Positions 24,493-32,456 of a stretch of 63,249 nt of DNA are shown here, piece by piece. Position 1 is the stretch's first letter, and each line of letters begins with the position of its first letter. The DNA comes from Geodermatophilus aquaeductus (lineage in GTDB: Bacteria > Actinomycetota > Actinomycetes > Mycobacteriales > Geodermatophilaceae). The stretch lies in the NCBI RefSeq assembly GCF_900182545.1, contig NZ_FXTJ01000019.1:1-63249 (forward strand), written 5' to 3'. The notes beneath the pieces are model-generated. The model was not told the origin of the DNA and searched no databases. It saw nothing but the letters and a program-made list of their open reading frames with translations. A program made the position numbers and the translations under genes.

Positions 24493-25581
24493 TCAGCGGG
24501 TCACGGGCACGGCGGGCGCGGACCGGTCGGCCGGCTCGGGGGTCACCTGCCGCGGGACCGACAGGCGCAGGACGTCGGCCAGCACGGTGCCGGGGAACGG
24601 CCGCCGTGCGGTCGCCGGGCTGTCGTAGACCACCAGGACCTCGATGGGGTCGGCATCGGCGACGACGGTGATGCCCTCGGGGTGGTCGCTGCCCTCCTCG
24701 GGGCCCGTGCCGGTGGCGACCTCCGCGACGCGCAGGAGGTCCCGGCCGACCGTGCTCCGCTGCGCCGTGGCCGCACCAGGCCACCGGTACAGCCGGGCGG
24801 GACCGTCGAGGTCCATGGTCGGCCCGGCGAGGACGAGCACGTCGTCGCCCAGCCGGCAGAGGTCGCGGACGCCGAGCCCGTCGAGGTCGAGGAACAACGT
24901 CCGGTATCCCGGGTCCGTCCCGTCGAGGGTCAGCCGGGCCGGGTCGTCCGGGTCGGTGCGGGGGCGGATCTCCAGCACGACGGCCCAACCGCGGAGCACG
25001 GGCCCTCTCAGCCCCAGCAGGAGACCATCGTCCACGGCGACCAGGCCCTCGATGTCCAGACCACCGTCCTTGCCGGGGATCGCCAGGAAGGGCCGCAGGA
25101 GCTCGTCGGCGGCCAGCGCCGTGAGCAGGTCACCGTCGAGGAGTGCCCCCGTGACCGGTCGCGCCGCAGCGCCCTCGCCGGCGAGGGACAGTCGGATCAG
25201 CACGTTCCGGTTGGGGCGGACCTTGACCTCGGCCAGGATCGCCGGCACGTCCCGGTCGTCGTCGTCGGGGTCGACGCGCTTGCGGGTGCGGCTGTGCGAG
25301 CCGACGAGCCACAGGTGGTCCCCGGCGCGGTCCATGCCCTCGACGTCGACCTCGCGTCCGGGCCCCTCCGGCAGGTCGACGAGATCACCGAGGGGGAACG
25401 TCACGAGATCGCCGTACGCCCCGTCCTGCGGCTCCGCGCTCAGTCGGTGCAGCACCGGTCCCTCGTCTCCAGCGACCCAGAGGACCGTGCCGTCCCGGCA
25501 CACCGTCGACAGATCCGTCCCCTGTTCCTCCCCACCGCCGTCCCGGGCGAAGCGGAGTGGAACCTGGCGAACGACAGTCAT
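24493..25581 (-). CDS. DUF3616 beta-propeller-like protein
   Basis: 362 residues; ATG behind GGGAG. Repeating blade-like segments (LSTVCRDGTVLWVAGDEG, DVEGMDRAGDHLWLVGSHS, DIEGLVAVDDGLLLGLRGP, DHPEGITVVADADPIEVLVVYDS) with the pattern D-x-EG-x-x-x-x-D match DUF3616 proteins, which form propellers related to phytase/esterase-like folds. The acidic D-x-EG-x-x-x-x-D repeats could bind divalent metal. Biochemical function is not established for the family. No signal peptide. The promoter with repeats at 25622-25653 groups it with the other signal-less hydrolases here. Confidence 0.8.
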   Translation of the reverse strand: MTVVRQVPLRFARDGGGEEQGTDLSTVCRDGTVLWVAGDEGPVLHRLSAEPQDGAYGDLVTFPLGDLVDLPEGPGREVDVEGMDRAGDHLWLVGSHSRTRKRVDPDDDDRDVPAILAEVKVRPNRNVLIRLSLAGEGAAARPVTGALLDGDLLTALAADELLRPFLAIPGKDGGLDIEGLVAVDDGLLLGLRGPVLRGWAVVLEIRPRTDPDDPARLTLDGTDPGYRTLFLDLDGLGVRDLCRLGDDVLVLAGPTMDLDGPARLYRWPGAATAQRSTVGRDLLRVAEVATGTGPEEGSDHPEGITVVADADPIEVLVVYDSPATARRPFPGTVLADVLRLSVPRQVTPEPADRSAPAVPVTR

Positions 25582-25621
25582 GACCGCTCCCGACCGACGA
25601 GGATCCGCACGTCCGCATCGG

Positions 25622-25653
25622 ATCGTCGGCGCGCCCCGTCACCCCGCCGTCAC
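25622..25653 (-). promoter_or_regulatory. Promoter with two 11-bp-spaced repeats for the DUF3616 gene
   Basis: Minus strand: GTGAC (25653-25649), six bases, GTGAC (25642-25638), ten bases, GACGAT (25627-25622), about 40 bases before the ATG at 25581. The same GACGAT hexamer is used at the subtilisin promoter. Confidence 0.6.
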
Positions 25654-25676
25654 CGCGCCTGCGCCGGGCTCCTCCC

Positions 25677-26030
25677 ATGGTCCGGACAGGAACGTCGCGC
25701 GCGGTGATCGGGTTCGACGACGGCTGCGTCGACGAGATGTTCGCCGCGCTCATGCGGGAGGCCCCGGGTGCCGAGGTCCCCCCCGGCGCAGGACTTCCGG
25801 CTGGAGTGGGGGCCGGTCTTCCACCGCGGCCGCCTGGACGGGTCCGCACGAGTGCTGGTCATCGGGCAGGACCCTGCGGCACACGACGCCATCACCCCGC
25901 CGGATCCTCGTCGGGGAGGCGGGCCAGCGGGTCCAGGCCTTCCTGGCCCATCTCGGCCTGCACCGCTCCTACGTGCTGGTGAACTGCCTGCGGGCTGCCC
26001 GGAGCGGATGCGGGGGCTGGAGTCCTGGAC
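25677..26030 (+). pseudogene. Uracil-DNA glycosylase-family pseudogene
   Basis: Three plus frames together spell a family 4/5-like uracil-DNA glycosylase N-terminus. Frame one has [19 protein letters not shown]. After a run of seven C near 25780 the second frame gives [34 protein letters not shown], holding the active-site motif GQDPAAH. Near 25905 a third frame continues with [20 protein letters not shown] and SYVLVNCL. The protein then ends in unrelated sequence, lacking the C-terminal half. Two frameshifts plus truncation make it non-functional. Confidence 0.65.
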
Positions 26031-26498
26031 GAGCCGGGAGGGCGACGACGTGGTGGAGACCGCAAGCAACGGGACCTGCCCGAAGTCCGTCGCGCGACAA
26101 CACCAGCAACGCTGGCTACCTGACCCCACCTGTCACCTGTTCGTGCAGCAGTCCCGTCCGTCGCGGACCCGCCTAGCTGACGCGTATCGATGTCCTCAGG
26201 GCCAGCACACGATGATGGTGACCCACCGGCCCGCAGGGCGCGGTGTCCATGTGGTCCGGCGGGCCGGCGGCTGCGGTCTTCCTGCTCATGCGGACGGTGG
26301 CGCTTCGGGAAGCGCACATGACACAGAGTGGTCGAGCGCTGGCGCCGTGGCACACGCGGCCGATGCCGTGACACGGGGGTCGCCGGTTGCTCGCGACGCG
26401 ACAACTGGGGCGATCTCCGCCTGAGAACCACCGCTACCGTTCGAGGCCAAGTGGCCACGCGGCGGGGGTGTCTGGGCACGTTCGGAGGCCGTGCACTG
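26031..26498. other. Intergenic region upstream of the galactofuranosyltransferase
   Basis: No supported gene. A short perfect inverted repeat, GCGCTT (26300-26305) and AAGCGC (26310-26315), is the only structure I see. Its distance of about 185 bases from the next start is compatible with an operator or a terminator for decayed DNA upstream. Confidence 0.4.
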
Positions 26499-28388
26499 AT
26501 GGTGTCATCTACTGGCGAGCGGACCGCACGTGCAGGTCAGGGCGGTCGTGAGCAGACCACCCATGAGCTCCTGGTGCAGCGCACGTTGTTCGTCGGGCCG
26601 ACCGCAGAGGCGCCGAAGGATCTCTACAGCGTCGTGATGCACGGTGCCGTGGTCCGGGAGCGGGGCCGGCTGATGCTCCACGGTCATGCCTGCGCTACGA
26701 CGAACACCTACTTCAGCCGGTTCCCTGCCTCGTATTGGCAGCGCTGGACGTCCGCCCCCGCCGTGACCGTCGAGTTCGTCGTCACCGGCGACGGGGTCGT
26801 GCGGATCATGGCGTCCGATGCGCACGGCGGCCCGCGCACCGTCGTGGTCAACGAGGTCGTGAACGCGCACGCCGAGACGGTCCGTCTCCCGGTGCGCCTG
26901 GACAGGTTCGTCGACGGCGGCGGCCTCTGGCTCGAGATGGAGACCGACGAGGGCGAGTTGACGGTCGAACGAGTGCGCTGGTCGGTAGGAGGGTTCCGCT
27001 CTCGCCCTCCCACGGCGGTGGTGATCTGCACACACAACCGGGCACAGGAGTGCCTGGCCATCCTGGGGACGCTCGTGAGGGACACGGAGGTCTTCGCCGA
27101 CCTCGACTCCGTCTACGTCGTGGACCAGGGTAGCGACACCCTGGACGCCCATGAGGAGTTCCAGGCGCTGCGCAGGGAGATGGGGGCCACCCTGCACTAC
27201 GTCCGCCAGCGGAACCTCGGAGGCGCGGGGGGCTTCACCCGTGGGATGTACGAGGCGATGCGGGACCACGCGCCCGTGGGCGTGAACCTGTTGCTCATGG
27301 ACGACGACATCCGGCTGGAACCGGAGACGGTGCTCCGGCTCCGCGGGCTGGCCGACCGGGCAGACCGTTCCGTCATCGTGGGTGCGCAGATGCTCAACCT
27401 GCTCCACCCGAGCCGGCTGCACGTGGGTGCGGAGACCGCGGACCTGGCCATCCTGCAAGCTGGGAAGCCGGTCGAGGGTGCCATGTGGAACGCCGATCTG
27501 ACGAACAGGGAAGACCTCACGAAGAGGGAACAGCACCCGCGGGTCGACGCCGTCTACAACGCGTGGTGGACCTGTCTCATCCCGTCGGAGGTCGTCGAGG
27601 CCATCGGCTTTCCGCTGCCGGTGTTCTTCCAGTGGGACGACATCGAGTTCGGACTGCGGGCGCGCGAACACGGCTTCCCGACCGTCACCCTCGCCGGCGC
27701 CGGGGCCTGGCACCCGGACTTCGCGTGGAAGAACTGGGACGACTGGTCCCGCTACTTCAGCTTCCGCAACGCCCTCATCACCAGCGCGCTGCACAGCGAC
27801 TTCGATCGGCGCCGCATCGTGGGCTACCTGGCGGGTCAGCTCGTCGACGCACTCGTGTCGATGCGCTACGGCCTCGCCGACCTCATGCTGCGAGCTGTCC
27901 AGGACTTCCTGCGGGGGCCGGACGTGCTCGCCGATGCCGGGGCCGAGATCTCCGCCGGGGTCCGCAAGGCCTGGTGCGGTCACCCTGAGACGCGGAACCA
28001 CCCGGCCTCGGCGGTTCCGGGCGTGCCGGACACAGCGATGTCCATGACCGCGGCCGCCGGGACGCCGTCCATGATGCGCGCCGTACTCGTCAAGCGGCTG
28101 CTGCGCCAACTCCTGCGCCGTCCGGGCGGGATCGCGGCGGTCTCGAGTGCCGATGCGCACTGGTGGCACGTGTCCCTGTTCGACACAGCGGTCGTCACCG
28201 ACCCGTCACAGGAGGGCGTGCGCGTCCGGCAGCTCGACCTCGACCGCGCGGGCGTCCTGGCCCGTCGCGGTGGCGTGCTCCTCGGGAGACTGTGGCGCGA
28301 CGGGCGCGCGGCCCGGGACGAATGGCGACGGCGGTTGCCGGAGCTGTCCAGTCGGGAGACCTGGGAGCGGCACATCGTCTCGCGATGA
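26499..28388 (+). CDS. glfT2: GlfT2-type galactofuranosyltransferase
   Basis: 629 residues from the ATG at 26499 (GGAGG upstream), close to the 637 residues of mycobacterial GlfT2. An N-terminal beta-sandwich (about 25-165, with TYFSRFPASYWQRWT) is followed by a GT-A domain: VVICTHNR, YVVDQGSD, NLGGAGGFTRG, the metal-binding MDDD (Asp268-270), FFQWDDIEFGLRA (catalytic Asp near 380-381) and His405 in AWHPDFAWKNWDDW. A helical C-terminal part completes it. GlfT2 polymerises the cell-wall galactan from UDP-galactofuranose at the inner face of the membrane. No glf or glfT1 gene is next to it, and it stands alone here, so it could be the housekeeping enzyme or a paralogue. Confidence 0.92.
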   Translation: MVSSTGERTARAGQGGREQTTHELLVQRTLFVGPTAEAPKDLYSVVMHGAVVRERGRLMLHGHACATTNTYFSRFPASYWQRWTSAPAVTVEFVVTGDGVVRIMASDAHGGPRTVVVNEVVNAHAETVRLPVRLDRFVDGGGLWLEMETDEGELTVERVRWSVGGFRSRPPTAVVICTHNRAQECLAILGTLVRDTEVFADLDSVYVVDQGSDTLDAHEEFQALRREMGATLHYVRQRNLGGAGGFTRGMYEAMRDHAPVGVNLLLMDDDIRLEPETVLRLRGLADRADRSVIVGAQMLNLLHPSRLHVGAETADLAILQAGKPVEGAMWNADLTNREDLTKREQHPRVDAVYNAWWTCLIPSEVVEAIGFPLPVFFQWDDIEFGLRAREHGFPTVTLAGAGAWHPDFAWKNWDDWSRYFSFRNALITSALHSDFDRRRIVGYLAGQLVDALVSMRYGLADLMLRAVQDFLRGPDVLADAGAEISAGVRKAWCGHPETRNHPASAVPGVPDTAMSMTAAAGTPSMMRAVLVKRLLRQLLRRPGGIAAVSSADAHWWHVSLFDTAVVTDPSQEGVRVRQLDLDRAGVLARRGGVLLGRLWRDGRAARDEWRRRLPELSSRETWERHIVSR

Positions 28389-28808
28389 GGACGGCGGTCG
28401 ACGCGGTGGTCCCGGCGTCGATGGCCGGCCGACGAGGTCGCGGCGCCGGCACAGCGAGGTCGGCAGCAGCCGTTGCCACGGCGGTGCGGTCGGAGGTCGA
28501 TCGCGCGGTCCGGATGTGTCCGGCCATCGAGTCGGTGCCGGGCGGCTGACCGGTCCGGTCGAGGCTTTCGCCCTCGCCGTTCTGACACGGACAGCGGAGC
28601 TCGATGAACTCCTCCCGGGCCCCGAGCGCGGTGCTCACGCCGTCGATCGAGTGCAGACAGGACCAGACGTCGTCGGTCAGCACCCGCTCGATCCGGGCCG
28701 TGGCCGGCGAGCTGAGGTCATCAGCGGAGAGGGACTGCATCCGTCTCAGCCGGCCTCCACCAGTGCCGTGAGCTCGGCGATGGTGTGCTCGGTCGCCTGG
28801 CACCCAGG
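28389..28808. other. Gap between convergent genes
   Basis: No supported gene. A minus frame (about 28550-28800) contains a protein-like stretch, RIERVLTDDVWSCLHSIDGVSTALG and FIELRCPCQNGEGES, but it has no plausible start signal and runs on into the antisense of the neighbouring gene. It may be a fragment. Confidence 0.4.
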
Positions 28809-30371
28809 TCAGATGGGGGACGAGGAGAGGACTTCCTGTGCGTAGACGTCCCAGAGCTTGCCGAGGAACAACTGCCCGAACCTCCGGACCACCTCCGCCC
28901 GCTCCGTCGCGGTGGGAGCGTGCGCCCGCACCGTCGTCAGCTGGCGGAGGAGGTCGAGCGGCGTCAACCGCAGCACGCCCGCTCCGACGATGCCGTCCGG
29001 TTCAGCCGACCCGATCGACGCTGTGCCGTGCAGGTCGCTGCCGTCCAGGGCCGGGACGACGTGCCCGGGCAGGATCCGCACGAACAGCGTCGTGGTGTCG
29101 CTCCACAGGTCGAGGCCGGCGCCGTCCCGGACGTCCTTGACACCCAGCAGGGTGAGCGGATGTCCCGCGGAGTCGGCGAAGTGCAGTCGGTAGTACATCC
29201 GCTGGTGCCCGGTCACGTCCTGTTGGACGAACAGGTTGAACCCGCCGGAGGTCACCGGCAGCCGGCCGCCCAGCGCCTCGCAGTGGATCCACCCGGACAC
29301 GGAGGCCTCGTGCAGGGGGTCGAGCAGGAAGCGGTTCACTCCGTCCATCGTGATGGTGAGTCGGAAGGCCAGCCCGATCCCGCGGTCACGGCCGAGTGAG
29401 GCGCCGCGTCGGGGGTCGGTCTCCCCGAAGCTGAACCAGCCGTGCATCTTCTCGGTGAACGCCAGCCGCGTGCGGGGCCCGGTGTCGTCCTCGTCGACCG
29501 GCGTCACCTCGATGCCGTTCGCAGCGCACCAGCTCCGCGCCGCACGCACTCCCATGTTCACCACCTCAGCGACCCTGTCGCGGCTGAAGGTGACCAGGTA
29601 GTGCAGCGGCACCTCCTCCTGCAGCAGCTTCACCTCGATGTGGCGGCCGAACTCGCCCTTCTCCCCCAGCGCGTTGTTGGCGGCGATCCGGTCCAGCATC
29701 CGCTGGAAGTGCCCGTTGGCGGCCGTCTCGATGACCTGGAAGTACTGGGCGAGGAAGCCGGCCCGCCACACCCGCTGCCGACTGACCGTCCAGATCACCC
29801 ACAGCTCGTCGGCGCCGCGCCGGATCGCCTCCTCCAGGTTGGCGTCGGTGATGTAGACGGCGTCGATGTAGGTGTCCCCGTCGATGACGACCGGAGGGAA
29901 CCAGACGGGCAAGGAGACGGCGGCGACGAGGAAGTCCTCGTCGAGCGACGCCGGCTCGCGCACGGTCAGCCGGTTGCGGCTGAAGTTGTAGGCGTTGAAC
30001 GTGGCCGGGTGGCCGCTGGCACGGATGCGTGTCCAGTCCAGTCCCCACGCCGGGAACACGTTCCTCCGGTACCGCTCCAGCGTGAAGAGCGACGGCGCGA
30101 ACGGCCCGCGTACCAGCCCCCGCCAGTTCGGCGCGATGCCCCGCTTCGGGTCACCGAGCCGCCAGTTGTCGGCGATCTCGCGGCCGGTCAGCCCCTGGCA
30201 GTACATCGCGAGGTTGAACACCCCACCGCTGGCGCCGTCCGCGTCGTCGAAGGTGAGCCCGGCCTCGTCCAGCCACACCTGCAGGACACCCGCCTGGAAC
30301 GCGACCTTGAGCCCCCCACCAGCGAGGATCAGTGCCCGCTTCGGCCGCTGGGCGTCCTGCGTCGTACTCAT
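28809..30371 (-). CDS. Patatin-like phospholipase with GMC-oxidoreductase-associated domain
   Basis: 520 residues. Residues 10-310 form a patatin domain: LAGGGLKVAFQAGVL oxyanion loop, nucleophile Ser48 in DGASGG and Asp170 in YIDAVY (the usual DGG/DGA reads DAV). From about 325 the sequence LAFTEKMHGWFSFG, then DGVNRFLLDP, SGGFNLFVQQD, RMYYRLHFAD, LLGVKDVRD and DLWSDTTTLFVRIL corresponds, from memory, to the domain that links GMC oxidoreductase and hydrolase parts in large bacterial GMC/cholesterol-oxidase-like proteins. A GMC oxidoreductase is encoded 15 bases upstream, so the pair looks like a split version of such a multidomain enzyme. No signal peptide. Likely role: hydrolysis of a lipid or sterol ester whose alcohol is oxidised by the partner. 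Confidence 0.85.
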   Translation of the reverse strand: MSTTQDAQRPKRALILAGGGLKVAFQAGVLQVWLDEAGLTFDDADGASGGVFNLAMYCQGLTGREIADNWRLGDPKRGIAPNWRGLVRGPFAPSLFTLERYRRNVFPAWGLDWTRIRASGHPATFNAYNFSRNRLTVREPASLDEDFLVAAVSLPVWFPPVVIDGDTYIDAVYITDANLEEAIRRGADELWVIWTVSRQRVWRAGFLAQYFQVIETAANGHFQRMLDRIAANNALGEKGEFGRHIEVKLLQEEVPLHYLVTFSRDRVAEVVNMGVRAARSWCAANGIEVTPVDEDDTGPRTRLAFTEKMHGWFSFGETDPRRGASLGRDRGIGLAFRLTITMDGVNRFLLDPLHEASVSGWIHCEALGGRLPVTSGGFNLFVQQDVTGHQRMYYRLHFADSAGHPLTLLGVKDVRDGAGLDLWSDTTTLFVRILPGHVVPALDGSDLHGTASIGSAEPDGIVGAGVLRLTPLDLLRQLTTVRAHAPTATERAEVVRRFGQLFLGKLWDVYAQEVLSSSPI

Positions 30372-30386
30372 GGCCCACCTCGGGTG

Positions 30387-32072
30387 TCAGCCGGCTGCGT
30401 CGTCGACCAGGCGCTCGGCGAACCGGTCCGCCAGCGCCGCGATCGTCAGGGAGGGGTTGGCGCCCACCGGGCCTGGCATCACCGAGCCGTCGGCGACGTA
30501 CAGCCCGGGATGCCCGAACACCCGCCCGTAGGAGTCGACCACCCCGCGGTCCGGACCCGTGCCCATCGGGCACCCGCCCAGCGGGTGCACCGTCACGAGC
30601 AGGTTCAACCACCACAGCGGGTTGACGTAGCGGGCGCCCATGGCGGCGCTGAGGTCGCGCATGGCGCCGTCGACGCGCCGCAGGTAGCCGCGCGAGGACG
30701 TCGGCCGCCAGTCCACGTCGAGGTACCCACCTCGCAGACTCATCCAGCCGTCCGGGACGTCCCGGCCCATCCCGAGCAGCGGGAGGGAGCTGACCGCGAG
30801 GGTGTTCCGGCCGAAGACCCGGCTCAGCGGGGAGGCGATGGACGTCTTCGGACGGCGGGTGAGGCGGGCGAGCCCACGCTCGAGGAGGAACCGCCCCAGC
30901 CCGGCCGTCTGTGTGATGACCCCCTCCTCGACCAGCCAGTTGACGAACTCCGGATAACCGGCGTCCTCGATGTACGCGCCGCGTCCCTCCCCGCCGTCGG
31001 CGGTGTCGCGCAGCCGGGTGGCCGTGGTGATGACCGGACCGAAGGTGGGGTCGAACCGGCCGACTCCCCCGTCGCGGCCGCGTCGCTTCACCGCGAACCC
31101 CAGGTAGTCCCCGTTGCCCGAGAACCGGGCCCCGAGCATGGGCGACAGGTGGGGCAGCATCGACCGGTTCTTGAGGAGGAGGAAGGTGCTGCCCAGTGCC
31201 CCCGCCGAGAGCACCAGCCGACGGCAGGTGAGTCGCTTCAGTGGGAGCCGGTCGGGAGGGATCCCGACGCCGGCATCGGTCTCGCGGTGTTCGACGTAGT
31301 CCACCGCGTAGCCGCCGTCGTAGGGCCGGAAGGCCCGGACCTCACAGCGCGTGCGGATGTCCGCGCCCTGGTGATGGGCGGCGGACAGGTACGTGTGGTC
31401 GAGGGAGTTCTTGCTCCCGTAGTTGCAGCCGATGTCGCACTCGCCCACGAGCCGGCAGGTCGAGCGCGGCAGCCCGTGCAGGTTCGGGTACGCGCCGTCG
31501 GGGATCTGCTCCCCTGGCACCGGCCGGTCCACGTCGTTGCCGAAGGTCACCGCCAGGTTCGGCAGCTGCCAGTCCAGCCCGAGGGTCGTTGCCGCCTCGC
31601 GCAGTGCCGTCGCCTTGAGCGTGCGGTCGTAGGGCGGTCTGTCCAGCGGGTAGGCCTGCACGTCCATCATCTGCTCGACGGCGGAGTAGTGACGTTCGAG
31701 GTCTCCGTAGGTCACCGGCCACTCCTCGGCGCCACCACCGGGCAGCGGCTCGTGAGCGAACGTGTTCGGGTCCTTGCGCAGCAGGACGTTCGCGTAGATC
31801 AGCGAACCGCCGCCGAGGCCGCTGCTGACCACGGCCGAGATGCTCGTGAAGGACCAGACGTCGAACAGGCCCTGGCGACCTTCGCTGGGATCCCAGAAGT
31901 TGCGGCCCATGTCGTGGGGTGAACGCGCGAACGAGCCGGGCGGATAGGGCTTCCCACGTTCGAGCAGGCAGACGGCCAGCCCCGCGTCGGCCAGCCGCCA
32001 CGCCATCACGGAGCCCCCGAAGCCCGATCCGACGACCACGACGTCGAAGTCGGACCGGTCGCCCGTCGTCAC
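30387..32072 (-). CDS. GMC-family FAD oxidoreductase (cholesterol oxidase-like)
   Basis: 561 residues, GTG start at 32072 with AGGAA upstream. The FAD-binding motif GSGFGGS lies at 15-21, followed by LLERGKPYPPGSFARSP and SGLGGGSLIYANVL, typical of the cholesterol oxidase branch of GMC enzymes. CRLVGECDIGCNYGSKNSLD is the Cys-rich stretch seen in that branch. The C-terminal part has VTVHPLGGCPMG with the catalytic His and GLYVADGSVMPGPVGANPSLTI closing the FAD site. It should oxidise an alcohol, possibly a sterol-like lipid, using FAD. No Tat signal, unlike secreted cholesterol oxidases. It is co-transcribed with the patatin that follows after 15 bases; the promoter is at 32269-32301. Confidence 0.88.
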   Translation of the reverse strand: MTTGDRSDFDVVVVGSGFGGSVMAWRLADAGLAVCLLERGKPYPPGSFARSPHDMGRNFWDPSEGRQGLFDVWSFTSISAVVSSGLGGGSLIYANVLLRKDPNTFAHEPLPGGGAEEWPVTYGDLERHYSAVEQMMDVQAYPLDRPPYDRTLKATALREAATTLGLDWQLPNLAVTFGNDVDRPVPGEQIPDGAYPNLHGLPRSTCRLVGECDIGCNYGSKNSLDHTYLSAAHHQGADIRTRCEVRAFRPYDGGYAVDYVEHRETDAGVGIPPDRLPLKRLTCRRLVLSAGALGSTFLLLKNRSMLPHLSPMLGARFSGNGDYLGFAVKRRGRDGGVGRFDPTFGPVITTATRLRDTADGGEGRGAYIEDAGYPEFVNWLVEEGVITQTAGLGRFLLERGLARLTRRPKTSIASPLSRVFGRNTLAVSSLPLLGMGRDVPDGWMSLRGGYLDVDWRPTSSRGYLRRVDGAMRDLSAAMGARYVNPLWWLNLLVTVHPLGGCPMGTGPDRGVVDSYGRVFGHPGLYVADGSVMPGPVGANPSLTIAALADRFAERLVDDAAG

Positions 32073-32268
32073 GAGGGTTCCTCGAGGACCGTGCGGGCGT
32101 CATGACGGGCCGTGCCGGTGGTCCGGTGCGACGGCTCCGGTCGGGAGGACGTCACGAGCACGGGCGTCTCCCACGTCGGCAGCGCCGGGAGGGCCGCAGC
32201 TGGCCCACGGCGGCGCGCTCCCCGGTCCCGGCGTACGCCTGCTGCACGTCGCCCCGGCATGGGCGCGG

Positions 32269-32301
32269 ACGTTATCGGCGAGGGCGTCACCGCAACGTCA
32301 C
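32269..32301 (-). promoter_or_regulatory. Promoter with 11-bp-spaced repeats for the GMC/patatin operon
   Basis: Minus strand: GTGAC (32301-32297), six bases, GTGAC (32290-32286), eleven bases, TAACGT (32274-32269). It is back to back with a plus-strand copy at 32343-32374, so both divergent units carry the element. Confidence 0.6.
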
Positions 32302-32342
32302 CGACGGCGTCAGCGCCGCGGACTCCGCCCGGAGACTGCGCG

Positions 32343-32374
32343 TTGACGCCGTCGTGACGCGCGGCCGCGATCAT
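32343..32374 (+). promoter_or_regulatory. Promoter with 11-bp-spaced repeats for the metallophosphatase gene
   Basis: Plus strand: TTGAC (32343-32347), six bases, GTGAC (32354-32358), ten bases, GATCAT (32369-32374), about 80 bases before the ATG at 32457. Confidence 0.55.
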
Positions 32375-32456
32375 CCCGTAGGACCTCCCCCGGACGAGAG
32401 TCCGGGCGCCCTCGTCCCCGGGAAGACCCACCCGCCGAGGAGACCGGGAGCCGCGC

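Noticed and set aside
28550..28803. Cys-containing minus frame after the GlfT2 gene
   Set aside because: Protein-like for about 60 residues but without start signal or family match; kept only as a remark on the gap.
29442..31922. 826-codon plus frame opposite the patatin and GMC genes
   Set aside because: The minus strand carries the GSGFGGS, HPLGGCPMG and patatin motifs; the plus frame has no recognisable domain.
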